In this document: positions 55,371-64,000 of the stretch, piece by piece | Layout of the letters: every line of letters begins with the position of its first letter | Numbering within the stretch: position 1 is the stretch's first letter | Source: Aurantiochytrium sp. KH105 | Lineage: Eukaryota > Sar > Bigyra > Thraustochytrida > Thraustochytriidae | Direction: 5' to 3' | Assembly (NCBI GenBank): GCA_003116975.1 | Contig: BGKB01000069.1 | Span: 289,338 to 353,337, forward strand | Length of the DNA: 64,000 nucleotides | The notes under the pieces: model-generated | The model's database searches: none | The model's input: the letters and a program-made list of their open reading frames with translations, nothing else | What the model was told of the DNA's origin: nothing | Program-made: the position numbers and the translations under genes

Positions 55371-56696
55371 ATGGACCTTCCGCCTGTGTACTGCCGCGCG
55401 CTGCGGCACATGGAGGTGTACAGCCTGCCGGGGCCGCTGTCGAAGCGTATCGGAACCAAGACGGGCCTCGCGAGCCTTGCACGCAAAGATGCGGCGCTCG
55501 CCAAGCATCTGCCTGGGACTTTTATGTGGAACCCAGTCACGGGCGAGCTGGATGAGAACGCCTCGCGCGAGGAATGGGAGCGCTTCTGGGCCCTCGTCGA
55601 TGCGCAAGGCGGCGAACGCAAATTCGTCGTCAAGGTTGACAACACCTCGCGGGGTCGAGGCGTGCACATTGTGTCACGGCGCGACGACCTTTCGCCGCAA
55701 CTTCGCTACCGCCTCATGCAGTCAAGCTGCGTGGCACAGTCGTACGTGGACCGTCCGTGTCTGCTGCAGGGGCACAAGTGGGACATGCGCGTTTATGTAC
55801 TCGTCACTGTTGCCGGTGCCACGCGCGAGCCTCGGGCCTTTCGCTACCACGAGGGCTTTGCGCGGCGCTGCACAAACAAGTACCAAATGGCCGTGAATGA
55901 TCGCCGCGCGCACCTCACCAATACGTCTGTGAACAACTCAGACGGAGACCGCGGGCTGCTCGAGTACTCGCTCACGCTTCTCCAGGCGCTCCGTGGACTT
56001 GACGAGTCGGAGCACGCGCTGTACCCGTCTGTTCTCATGGACGAAGAGGACATTGTCGCTGCTTTGGAAAAATTCGCTGTCCAGGACGAGGAGAGAGCTG
56101 CTGAGGAGAGAGCGCCTGAGACCTCATCCGAGGTCTCGGGCGATGAGGCCGGCAAAGAGGCCACAAAGGAGCAACTTCCCGTCACGATGCGACTTTCGCA
56201 GGCTTGGGAAGAGCTCCAGCGGAACTTTTCTCTCAATCAGATTGATGCTGCTAAGCGTAGTGTGGATGAGTTGATTCGCGATGCTTTGGGCGCGACCTTT
56301 CGCGTGGCTTCTCAACAGACCGATCCTGCGCTGCCCAACACGCCGCGGTACACGTATGGGCGCCATCTTATGATTCTTGGTTTCGACGTTCTGTTTGATG
56401 CAGATCTTAAGCCTTATCTACTCGAGGTCAATCGGTTTCCAGACATGACGTGCTACACGCGTGATCAGCTGGCCATCAAGCAGGAGCTCTTACGCGACAC
56501 TCTCAATCTCGTGTTTCCTGACGCACGCGTCGATTCTCTCTTTAACACGCCTCGCGATGCGCAAGCCATGTGCGACTTTTGGGCCCAGGTGAACCCTTCG
56601 ATCGACCCTGTCAACGTGGACAACGCCGCGTCTCCGACGCTGAGTCAAGATCGCGAGCATTGGACCGAGGTTGTCTTTAACCATGAGCAAACCTGA
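55371..56696 (+). CDS. Tubulin-tyrosine-ligase-like (TTLL) enzyme
   Basis: A 441-residue TTL-domain protein. TTL/TTLL enzymes use ATP to add Tyr, Glu or Gly to tubulin tails. The ATP-grasp-like signature is present in order: VYSLPGPLSKRIGTKTGLASL (about 16-36), FVVKVDNTSRGRGVHIV (about 85), LLQGHKWDMRVYVLV (about 130-145), HLTNTSVNN (about 180) and PYLLEVNRFPDM (about 348-358), where the Glu and Asn of EVN bind Mg-ATP. An acidic insertion (about 225-270, EERAAEERAPETSS) sits before QAWEELQRNF. Start is the ATG at 55371. Which tubulin modification it makes cannot be told. It is in the class of short TTLLs (TTL, TTLL1, TTLL9) rather than the long ones. Confidence 0.9.
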   Translation: MDLPPVYCRALRHMEVYSLPGPLSKRIGTKTGLASLARKDAALAKHLPGTFMWNPVTGELDENASREEWERFWALVDAQGGERKFVVKVDNTSRGRGVHIVSRRDDLSPQLRYRLMQSSCVAQSYVDRPCLLQGHKWDMRVYVLVTVAGATREPRAFRYHEGFARRCTNKYQMAVNDRRAHLTNTSVNNSDGDRGLLEYSLTLLQALRGLDESEHALYPSVLMDEEDIVAALEKFAVQDEERAAEERAPETSSEVSGDEAGKEATKEQLPVTMRLSQAWEELQRNFSLNQIDAAKRSVDELIRDALGATFRVASQQTDPALPNTPRYTYGRHLMILGFDVLFDADLKPYLLEVNRFPDMTCYTRDQLAIKQELLRDTLNLVFPDARVDSLFNTPRDAQAMCDFWAQVNPSIDPVNVDNAASPTLSQDREHWTEVVFNHEQT

Positions 56697-57230
56697 AATG
56701 ATTTCCGGCCACCCTTGACACAAATGAAAGAATGAATGAATGTATGAAGGCAAGTAGAATTTTTTATAGTTTTTTGGCGTATGTTTGCTCGTGCTTCGAA
56801 GTAAAAGATGGGGCGCTGAAAAAATATTGTATGTGCGAACGAAGAAATGGAAACGTTTCGCTCAGACCACATTGCATGAGAGCAAGATAGTTCGTTTTTA
56901 TTTTTTATGTTGTCAATCAGAAAATCAACCTGCATTCAACTAAGATGGGCGCGTGCCGCCACCGCCACAGCGTTGTTTAGCAGTTTTCGTGAAAAGAAGA
57001 TGAAAGCGTTTTGGGAAATTAATGAACCAGCAAAAGGCGAGAAGAACGAATACCTCGCCGTAAGTCCGGCTCAGAAATGAGAAAAGAAGAAAAGTTGTCA
57101 TCACTTGAGTTGAGATGACAGCACTACCAGAGTCAGAAAGAAAAATGTCGACACCTACGTAGCGCAGCAAGAGGCGGAGAAGAAGGACTTGCCCGAAGAA
57201 AAAGCCGAGTCCAAACCAACCCGGCAGGCC
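56697..57230. other. Convergent spacer after TTL-like gene
   Basis: 534-bp AT-richer tail-to-tail spacer. No gene seen; it should contain the two 3' UTRs. Confidence 0.65.
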
Positions 57231-58136
57231 TTACAGTGCGAGCAAGGATTCGCTTGCAGAGTGAGTTCCCGTTGAAGTCGCATCGTCTCGGTCATCGCTG
57301 GTCGTGACGGCTTGGAAGACGGGCGCGGGTTCGACTACGTCAATGTCATCGACCTCTTCTTCGAGCAAAGTCGAGGTGTCAGAGGCGCCACTGCTGCAGG
57401 ACTCGATGCCCGCTTCGGCGCACATATCTACAATAAGCCAATCAGCAGCGTCGGAGGCATCGGCAAGCCCCGGCCCCAAAGTCGCCGCCAAAGGCGTGTC
57501 CACGGCAGGAGAAGGATCCAGAGCAGAATTTAGAGCAGCAGTAGAAGCAGCAGCGGCGGCAGAGGCGGTGAAATCGGCTACATCCGCATCTGCGTCCACA
57601 TCTTTGACCGCCTCAGCATATCTCTTGTTGGAGAGGCAGATCCACTCGCGTTTATCGTGCAGATCGCCCTCCATGCACGACTCGAAGACGCAAGGTGGCG
57701 TGGTGCAAAGGCTGATGCCATCCTCGTCGCTGTTCGCACTCATGTACAAGTTCTCGAGGGCGTCGGGGGTCCCGCTTCCATCGGAGAGACGCGTGGCCCG
57801 AGGTGCAACAAGCACAGGCCAATGACCGGGGTCGTCAAGCGGAACTTTGGCAAGGTCGGTCGTACCAAAGGACCCTTGCTTCGCGTTCTCACTTGCCGCC
57901 TGGGCCTCGCGGACGAGACTCGCCCAGACCATCGCAGAGGCGTTGGCCTTGTCCGCGTCGGCCCCTGCCATCCTACGTCCTTGCGCGGGCGCCGCGCTCG
58001 CGCGACGCACGGCGCCCTGGCGCGCGAGCCACGTCTCGCTGGGGCCGTGGAAGTCCGTCTCGAGGTGAAAGCGCGTGAACCGATCCGCCTTGCCGCCATT
58101 GCGGGCGAGCCGCCCGCGTCCCGCCTTGAGCACCAT
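57231..58136 (-). CDS. Unrecognised acidic Ala/Asp/Ser-rich protein
   Basis: A 301-residue frame from the ATG at 58136. No domain recognised. The first 55 residues are basic (GRGRLARNGGKADRF, RRASAAPAQGRR) and could be a targeting or disordered region. The middle has KVPLDDPGHWPVLVAP, NLYMSANSDEDGISLC and REWICLSNKRYAEAV, which look more like real protein. The C-terminal half is Ala/Asp/Ser-rich with LADASDAADWLIVDMCAEAGIESC. A start at MAGADADKANASA (ATG at 57970-57972) is also possible. Coding is supported by length and by lower GC than the neighbouring spacer, but function is unknown. It is head-to-head with XRN. Confidence 0.5.
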   Translation of the reverse strand: MVLKAGRGRLARNGGKADRFTRFHLETDFHGPSETWLARQGAVRRASAAPAQGRRMAGADADKANASAMVWASLVREAQAASENAKQGSFGTTDLAKVPLDDPGHWPVLVAPRATRLSDGSGTPDALENLYMSANSDEDGISLCTTPPCVFESCMEGDLHDKREWICLSNKRYAEAVKDVDADADVADFTASAAAAASTAALNSALDPSPAVDTPLAATLGPGLADASDAADWLIVDMCAEAGIESCSSGASDTSTLLEEEVDDIDVVEPAPVFQAVTTSDDRDDATSTGTHSASESLLAL

Positions 58137-58882
58137 CGCGGCCCCGCCCAGCCCCGCGCCCGCGCCGCGCGCCGAGGTGATCGCGCTCTGCCCGCCCGAG
58201 CGCGCGCTGCGGCAGCTGCAGAGCCTTGCTTCGCAGGCAGGCGCTGCTGCTCTGCTCTGCTCTGCGTCGCGTCGCGTCGCAGGCGCGTGGCGGCCCGCGG
58301 ATCCTCGACCGTCCAGGATCGCCGCGCGCCGAGGCCCGTTGGACGGTTATATCCTCGCTTTGCGGCATACAAATCGAGGATATTCTCGCTAGACTATGCC
58401 CCGGAGAAATTTCCTGTTGAGGATTGCAGGGTACACACGGGGGCGCGAGGGTGCACACGCGAGGCGCGCAAGGGGTGCGCGCAGGGGGTGCGCGCGGGGC
58501 TGGCCACAACTGGCCTTCGCGGCTGGGCGAAGGAGTGGCTGGCGCAGACCCGGACCGCGAGAGTCGAGCTCGCGAGCGGGAAGAGCTGGGGTCTGCGGAC
58601 TTCGCGGACCTGGGGAGAGAAGCGAGCTGATCTGCGAGGAGGGATTTTTCCGCACGAGCGCGGTTTTGTGGACGTTGCAGAAAGAACTCACGCAAGAAGG
58701 GCGTCCGGTCGTCGAGAGACCAGCCGGGCAGGCAACACCGCGAGGTCCGGGCTCAACCCTTTGCCGTCCGTTGACAAAGACGTGGAGGAAGGCTTTCTTC
58801 GCGCGTTGCCACGTGGAGAACGAGCCGGTTATCGTCGCTCGTAGTGCAAACGTGAAAAGGGGAAACTCAATTCCGTAGGGAA
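58137..58882. other. Divergent spacer before XRN
   Basis: 746-bp GC-rich head-to-head region. A TTATATCC word near 58347 and general composition suggest promoters, but nothing is definite. Frames here are shadows. Confidence 0.55.
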
Positions 58883-61642
58883 ATGGGCGTCCCGGCATTC
58901 TACGGTTGGTTGCTGCGCCAGGTGCCCGAGGTGCTCCGCGGCCAGATTGGTGACAGCGAGAATGTTTACATTGATATGAACAGCGTGATCCATCCTTGCT
59001 GCCACGCTGACGGAAGCAGCTTGGGCCGTAGCGAGGAAGACATGTTCGAGGCCGTCATGGACGAGCTCGACGCCTTGGTGAGTCTTACAAAGCCTCGCAA
59101 GCTGCTGTACCTTGCCATTGATGGCGTGGCACCGGCCGCCAAGATGGTCCAGCAGCGAGAACGCCGCCTGCGCTCAATTCGGGACCACGAGGAGCGTCTT
59201 GCTGTGGAGGACGAGCATCGCGTGGAACGCGCCAAGCGGGGGATCTTTGTGCCAGAGTCGAGAGTCTATGACGACAACCGATGGGACTCCAACGTGATTA
59301 CTCCTGGAACAGTCTTCATGGAGAAGCTGAGTGAGTATCTGAAAAAGACCACGGCCAAGAGGGTAGCCTCTGGAACTCCGGGCTGGGAGAACCTTACGGT
59401 CGTGATTGCCGACGCAAATGTTCCCGGTGAGGGCGAGCACAAGATTCTGGAATTCATTCGGTCGCAGGAGTCCTTCGATGATGATACTGGAGCAGGTGCC
59501 AATCAGGTGGACGCGGAGGCGGAGGCACAAACGGCTGTGGAGGAAACAAAAGAAGAGAAGAAGACGAAAAGAATCGGAAAAAGTAGAAGAAAGAAGTCCC
59601 GCGCTGTCAATAACCACTGTATTGTAGGCGACGACGCAGACTTGGCGATGCTGGGCGTGGCCCTGCATACCAAGCGTTGCATCATCCTGAGAAACACGAG
59701 CCGCTTGGAGAAACTGATCATAACCAATGTCAGCCGTTCTCGATTCTACGCGCCTCAGTACACCAGGCTAGTGGATGGAGACCTGGGCGGAGCGAAGAAA
59801 AAGAAGAAGCAGAAGAATCAGACGCCCAAGGTACGAAAGATGCGAAACGATTACGCTGCGATCGATATCGACCTGATGCGCTACCATTTCCTGTCAAAGT
59901 ACTTGCAAAAGCACGACCTCACCCCTGAAGAAAAGGAACGCGCGCTCGATGACATTATTATCCTCTTCATGCTCGGTGGCAACGACTTTTTGCCCCACAT
60001 GCCCACCCTTGACGTACGTCGCGATGCTCTCAGTAGGATCATTGCCACCTACAGCAAGAGCATTTTGGCACCGAGGGACAACGTTGTTGATAGGCCTTCG
60101 TTCATTGTGAACAAAGACTACTCGCTCAATCTAGAGAGTCTTGACGCCTTTTTTGGGGCGCTGGCGCGCTTTGAAGAACCGATGAAACCACGTTCGAGCG
60201 TCAATTATCCCTCTGGAACCGTCGCGAAAAACAAGTCCTGGAAACCCCCAAAGACCATGACGCAGTGCGGGGATTTCAGCCGCGACGGATCTTGCCCACG
60301 GGGTGAGTACTGCCCCAACCTTCATGAGGACCACGTGCCGCACACGCATCATCTCCAGGAGCTGCGCACCGCGGTTTTGGAATTTGCTGCAGCAATTGTC
60401 AAGCTCGCAGAGGAGGGTAAGGATTGGAATGCTCTGAACGCAGAGAAGAAGCGTATCGAAAGTTTGGTGTCCGGAAAAGTCAAGCTCGAGATGACCCCCT
60501 TCAACAAGCGCGTGACGCCGAGTCTTGTATTCTCCAACATTCAGTTTCCGCGCGACGAAGAACATATCCGAAAGACTGCCAAGGCTTTGGGCGTCCTTCA
60601 CGCTCATTCAGACGAGAAGAAGCGCACGATTAAGGTCCTCCTGCACAAGGAGTATCGCAACTTGAAGCCAAAGGAATATGCATCAGAACCGAAGCGGGCT
60701 CACATCCGCGACGTGCTTCAGCGCGCCTACGAAGATGACGTGAGCCTCATGGTCGAAGAGCACGGCGACGCGATCACCTCGATTGCTGGCAGGGACCACC
60801 GCGAACTCTTTTCCGGGGACGAGAACGATTTTTATGGCGCTCGCGAGTATTATCTCGCCAAATTCGGCGTGGACATTGAGGAGGAGAGCGGCAAAGCCAA
60901 GGTGGAGGAACTTGCCAAGGACTTCGTTCATGGCATGCAATTCGTGACGCGATACTATTTGCATCGTCTTCCACACTGGGACTGGGAGTACACGCATCAC
61001 TACGCGCCTCTTGCGCGCGATATCTGCGCTACCATCCCTACCATGATCAAAGAAAACCAGTACGACTCGTGGCCGCCTTCCGAGCCAGCGACGCCGATCG
61101 AGCAACTCATGACCGTCCTCCCGCAAAAGTCAAGCTGGGCTCTTCCGGAGAGCTTGGCTGAGAAGATGGTGGACCCGGACTCGCCTGTCAAGAGCATGTT
61201 CCCGGATCCGGCAGATATCCATCTTGACCCAAATGGTCGTCGCTTCCGGTACCAGTGGGTGGCTCGCATGCCGCCGCTTGACCGCAATATCATCAAGGAA
61301 GTTGTTGACGCCTCTCGCGGTTCTTGGACTCCCGAGACTCTTCGCCGCGATGGCAGAACGCCGTCGACGCTCATTGTCCAGTCTAAGCTGCTTCGGGCAT
61401 CGAGCGCTGAGGCCCCGACGAAGGATCAACCTAAAGAAGGTGACACTTCGTCTGCCGGTCTTTCGGTAGAGCCCGCGATGGGCTCACTCTTTCAAGGAAA
61501 AATTTCGGATGTGCGGGGTCATGGCCCGCATCTTCTTCGCGCCAATTTTTCACCACGAATGGACAACTGGAATCTTCCTTCGCACCGTCGTCAGCTCGTG
61601 ACCATGGCTCGAGGTCTCTCTCGCCTATTGCGCTTTCGCTAG
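58883..61642 (+). CDS. 5'-3' exoribonuclease XRN family with CCCH zinc finger
   Basis: A 919-residue protein. The XRN N-terminal nuclease starts at residue 1 (MGVPAFYGWLLRQVPEVL) with YIDMNSVIHPCCH, LYLAIDGVAPAAKM.QQRERRLRS, NVITPGTVFM, the VPGEGEHKI metal/RNA word and IVGDDADLAML. The second conserved region has FMLGGNDFLPHMPTLD. Processive 5'-3' decay of uncapped RNA occurs in the nucleus (XRN2/Rat1) or cytoplasm (XRN1). The length and continued C-terminal region (WDWEYTHHYAPLARDI, HLDPNGRRFRYQWVA) fit the XRN2/Rat1 type. Unusual: C462-x8-C471-x5-C477-x3-H481 forms a CCCH-type zinc finger (CGDFSRDGSCPRGEYCPNLH), in the stretch where plant XRN2/3 carry a CCHC knuckle. Basic runs (about 230-240 and 310) may be nuclear signals. 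Confidence 0.93.
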   Translation: MGVPAFYGWLLRQVPEVLRGQIGDSENVYIDMNSVIHPCCHADGSSLGRSEEDMFEAVMDELDALVSLTKPRKLLYLAIDGVAPAAKMVQQRERRLRSIRDHEERLAVEDEHRVERAKRGIFVPESRVYDDNRWDSNVITPGTVFMEKLSEYLKKTTAKRVASGTPGWENLTVVIADANVPGEGEHKILEFIRSQESFDDDTGAGANQVDAEAEAQTAVEETKEEKKTKRIGKSRRKKSRAVNNHCIVGDDADLAMLGVALHTKRCIILRNTSRLEKLIITNVSRSRFYAPQYTRLVDGDLGGAKKKKKQKNQTPKVRKMRNDYAAIDIDLMRYHFLSKYLQKHDLTPEEKERALDDIIILFMLGGNDFLPHMPTLDVRRDALSRIIATYSKSILAPRDNVVDRPSFIVNKDYSLNLESLDAFFGALARFEEPMKPRSSVNYPSGTVAKNKSWKPPKTMTQCGDFSRDGSCPRGEYCPNLHEDHVPHTHHLQELRTAVLEFAAAIVKLAEEGKDWNALNAEKKRIESLVSGKVKLEMTPFNKRVTPSLVFSNIQFPRDEEHIRKTAKALGVLHAHSDEKKRTIKVLLHKEYRNLKPKEYASEPKRAHIRDVLQRAYEDDVSLMVEEHGDAITSIAGRDHRELFSGDENDFYGAREYYLAKFGVDIEEESGKAKVEELAKDFVHGMQFVTRYYLHRLPHWDWEYTHHYAPLARDICATIPTMIKENQYDSWPPSEPATPIEQLMTVLPQKSSWALPESLAEKMVDPDSPVKSMFPDPADIHLDPNGRRFRYQWVARMPPLDRNIIKEVVDASRGSWTPETLRRDGRTPSTLIVQSKLLRASSAEAPTKDQPKEGDTSSAGLSVEPAMGSLFQGKISDVRGHGPHLLRANFSPRMDNWNLPSHRRQLVTMARGLSRLLRFR

Positions 61643-61848
61643 TCTCTCTTGTTGCTATCAATTGCACGAGTCAAACAATTTTTCTTTTACACGACGATGC
61701 CAAGGAGAATGATTGGCCTTGAGCTTGGACCCATCGCCGGATCGCTATGGGGTCTTTTTGGATTTTTTGCGCAGCTTGTCATCGAATGTAAAGTGGCATC
61801 AAGAGGAAAAAATTGGGTCTCATCTTAGCGATGCTGAAAGATTAAGTC

Positions 61849-63096
61849 TTACTTACCGCGCGCTTCCTTGAAGGCACGCATGGAGTCCAAAAGACGATCG
61901 ACGTCAGCCTTGGTGGACCAGAGATGCGGCGAGACGCGGACGGCATCGCCACGGAGCGAGACAATGATGCGCGCCTCTTTAAAAAACGCAATGAGACGTG
62001 AAAGCTCTTCTGGGGTAGAGTCGGGAACACGAATGCCGACAATGTGTGAGCTGTGCAAATGTGAAGGGGGGCAGATAAACCCGAGTTTCGCGGCCTCCTC
62101 CGTTAGGTATGCCAAAAGCTGGCGGGTATGAGTACCAACGAGGTCCTCTTGCAGCCAGTCATACACCTGTTTGAGGGAAGTGAGGGCCATCTCAACGGTG
62201 ATAAAATTCGACCGCTCACCCATGTCGAAGCGACGCGCACCATCGCGGTAGTCGCTCTCGCGATTGGTGTAAAGCCACTCGACGTCATACGAGCCGTCGG
62301 CAAGCATGCCCGCGTTTTCGCGCGAGAATCCATGATGCTCGAGCGGATCTCCAACACAGAACTTGTCGGCAACGTAGAGCATGGACACACCATAAGGGCA
62401 AAGGCACCACTTGTATCCGGCAACCGCAAGGAAGTCGGGCTGGATTTCGGCAACGTCGAACGGCTCGACGCCAATGGACTGCGTGCCATCGAGAAAAACG
62501 AGGGCCCCGAGTTCGTGCGCGCGAGCAGTGACCTTTGCGGTGTCGATGGAGGCTCCGTCGCACCAATGGCAATGAGCGGGCAGAACGACGAGCTTGGGGG
62601 AATTTTCGGCCTCGAGCGCCTCGAGAACGGCGCGAGTGAGGTCTCCGTCTTCGGACGCGCTAACAAAGATGGCTTTGGCGCCATTTTCGGCCGCAAGGTG
62701 TTGCCAGCGAAGGGCATTGCTGTTGTACTGATCCTTTAGCGCAATGACAGTGTCGCCCTCTTTGAGCATCGGCCCGACTTGAATCGCGATCGTGGCAGCC
62801 GCATATGCGATGGACGGCACGATGGCAATGTTGCGCGCGGGCGCGTTGACGATGCGGCCGAACGCCTCGCGAAGACGCTCGATAGGATCATTAAAGGATC
62901 CTGGAAAGGTCATCTCCCACGGATGCTTTTGCACGAGCATGCCTTTCTCGGCCGCTGCGGCAGTCGCCCGAAGGAGCGGCGCCATGTACGCTCCGTTGAG
63001 GTACGCGCGGTCCTCCTTGTCATCTTCAAAGAAGAAGAGCTCGCGTGCATTTTCGGCGCGGGCCGTATGCTCTTCCCAGCTCGTCTCCGTCGTCAT
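61849..63096 (-). CDS. PLP-dependent class-V aminotransferase (isopenicillin-N-epimerase-like)
   Basis: A 415-residue enzyme, full length for the fold-type I family. Class-V members (cysteine desulfurases, kynureninase, isopenicillin-N epimerase) act on amino acids with pyridoxal phosphate. The sequence has RAYLNGAYMAPL at the start, PARNIAIVPSIAYAAATIA in the cofactor phosphate region, HCHWCDGASIDTAKV and ALVFLDGTQSIGVEPFDV (Asp stacking on PLP), and the Schiff-base Lys in VAGYKWCLCPYG (about residue 229). A downstream NFITVEMALTSLK and SPHLWSTKADVDRLLD complete the fold. The exact reaction is not clear; sequence looks closest to the isopenicillin-N-epimerase-like group. Start is the ATG at 63096. 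It converges with XRN, 206 bp away. Confidence 0.86.
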   Translation of the reverse strand: MTTETSWEEHTARAENARELFFFEDDKEDRAYLNGAYMAPLLRATAAAAEKGMLVQKHPWEMTFPGSFNDPIERLREAFGRIVNAPARNIAIVPSIAYAAATIAIQVGPMLKEGDTVIALKDQYNSNALRWQHLAAENGAKAIFVSASEDGDLTRAVLEALEAENSPKLVVLPAHCHWCDGASIDTAKVTARAHELGALVFLDGTQSIGVEPFDVAEIQPDFLAVAGYKWCLCPYGVSMLYVADKFCVGDPLEHHGFSRENAGMLADGSYDVEWLYTNRESDYRDGARRFDMGERSNFITVEMALTSLKQVYDWLQEDLVGTHTRQLLAYLTEEAAKLGFICPPSHLHSSHIVGIRVPDSTPEELSRLIAFFKEARIIVSLRGDAVRVSPHLWSTKADVDRLLDSMRAFKEARGK

Positions 63097-64000
63097 CTTC
63101 TTCGCGGCGTATAGCTCTGCGTGCGCGTGGACTTGCTTGTCTGCTTGCTTTCTATCTTGCGTGCCTACACTCGCTTGCTCTCTCGGAGGCGACTTCTAGC
63201 TCGCAGACGATTTCGGGTCTGCTGCTCCGCCTGCGCTGCGATGGCGCCGCCGCCGTCGACGTCTGCTCTCTCCCTGTCAGCCGTGCGCCGCTCCGCGGGT
63301 TTCCGGAGCGAGGCGGCTTCCCGGCCACGCTGGAGCTGCAGCGGGCCGTGCCAGTGGTCCTCCAACAGTGGTCGCGCCTCGGAGTGGCCGGAGTCCGTGC
63401 CCTCGCGCGGCGGCGCGCGAACGGCGCGTGCAGGAGCACAAAGGCGAATTCGCATCGCCCGCTCGGGCTGGTATAGTGCAGTGAGCTGTGGGGAGGGGAG
63501 GTGACCGGGCATGGGACGGAAAGGACCCGCGGCCTGCTCGGCATGACGCATGGCGACAGCGGCGGCGGCGACGAGCGCGGAACGAGGCGAGACCATTGCG
63601 GACTTTTCTTTCCTCACGGAGCGCGACAATGGCGGTGGCGGTTGGCGGAGAGAGTAAAGCGAGATTTTGGGATCTTCGAGAAGGAAACCTAATCGTAGGA
63701 CCGTCGGCGTGGAGGATGGATGACGCGACGGCGGTGGCCTTTGAGAAAAGTACCCGGCAACTTTTGCGGCGGCAGCTGCAGAGGGAGGCGAGGCAAGGCT
63801 ACGCTCTTGACCGTGGGATGTTTGAGATGCTCACCAGGCTGGCCCAGGAGGAATCATGTTCGAGTCCCATTGGTCGCGGTCGAAGATCATTTGGAGGGAA
63901 AGAAGAAGGGCCGGCGAGAGCGGTAATAGCAAGAAGAGCAGAAAGGGAGAAAATATGCGGTGGTGTGACGTTTATAGTAAATGCGAGGGCTTGAATTTGA
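63097..64000. other. Right-edge region
   Basis: GC-rich upstream flank of the aminotransferase gene. A frame at 63629-63994 (+), beginning MAVAVGGESKARFWDLREGN, 121 codons to a stop at 63992-63994, is possibly coding but has no recognised domain and lies at the window end, so it is not called as a gene. Confidence 0.4.

Noticed and set aside
57657-58844. 395-codon plus-strand frame ahead of XRN.
   Set aside because: Starts antisense to another frame and continues through GC-rich spacer; XRN itself begins cleanly with MGVPAF at 58883 in its own frame.

Overview
This is nuclear DNA of a unicellular eukaryote. The gene set is eukaryotic: a MICU-type mitochondrial protein, ESCRT-II SNF8, an XRN 5'-3' exoribonuclease, a tubulin-tyrosine-ligase-like enzyme, a WDR74/Nsa1 ribosome-assembly factor, a BTB-GTPase and receptor kinases. 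Almost every gene reads as one long uninterrupted frame. Base composition is GC-rich, spacers are packed with microsatellites, and the surface proteins combine fibro-slime/PA14, L-type-lectin-like and Pro/Thr-stalk segments. Together these suggest a stramenopile, most likely a thraustochytrid (Labyrinthulomycetes). The organism assignment is inference, not proven here.

Layout, left to right: MICU-like protein (-), CoA-transferase family III (+), ankyrin membrane protein (-), Nudix CoA pyrophosphatase-like (+), uroporphyrinogen-III synthase (-). Then comes an 18-kb block on the + strand: a 2109-residue single-pass protein with TWO cytoplasmic kinase domains, followed by three tandem fibro-slime/lectin/filamin-like membrane proteins. 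After it lie a soluble protein kinase (-), SNF8/VPS22 (+), a BTB-P-loop GTPase fusion (-), an EI24-like membrane protein (+), a possible pseudogene (+), a disordered orphan protein (+), three tandem cation-efflux-like proteins (-), WDR74 (+), an unrecognised protein (-), a TTL-like ligase (+), another unrecognised protein (-), XRN with an embedded CCCH zinc finger (+), and a PLP class-V aminotransferase (-).

Apart from the two tandem families, neighbouring genes alternate in strand almost perfectly. Convergent (tail-to-tail) gaps are short, often about 170-270 bp. Divergent (head-to-head) gaps are long (about 0.7-2.7 kb), GC-rich and hold nearly all the tandem repeats, so they probably contain shared bidirectional promoters.

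The most interesting region is 12.6-30.6 kb. A dual-kinase transmembrane receptor sits next to three adhesin-like receptors that share a conserved cytoplasmic tail. DNA identity between the copies is patchy, pointing to gene conversion. This may be a cell-surface recognition and signalling locus. The three cation-efflux-like proteins (44.6-49.3 kb) all have a changed first metal ligand in TM2 and lack the usual C-terminal domain. Many genes have non-ATG codons upstream in frame; the starts given here are the first supportable ATG.
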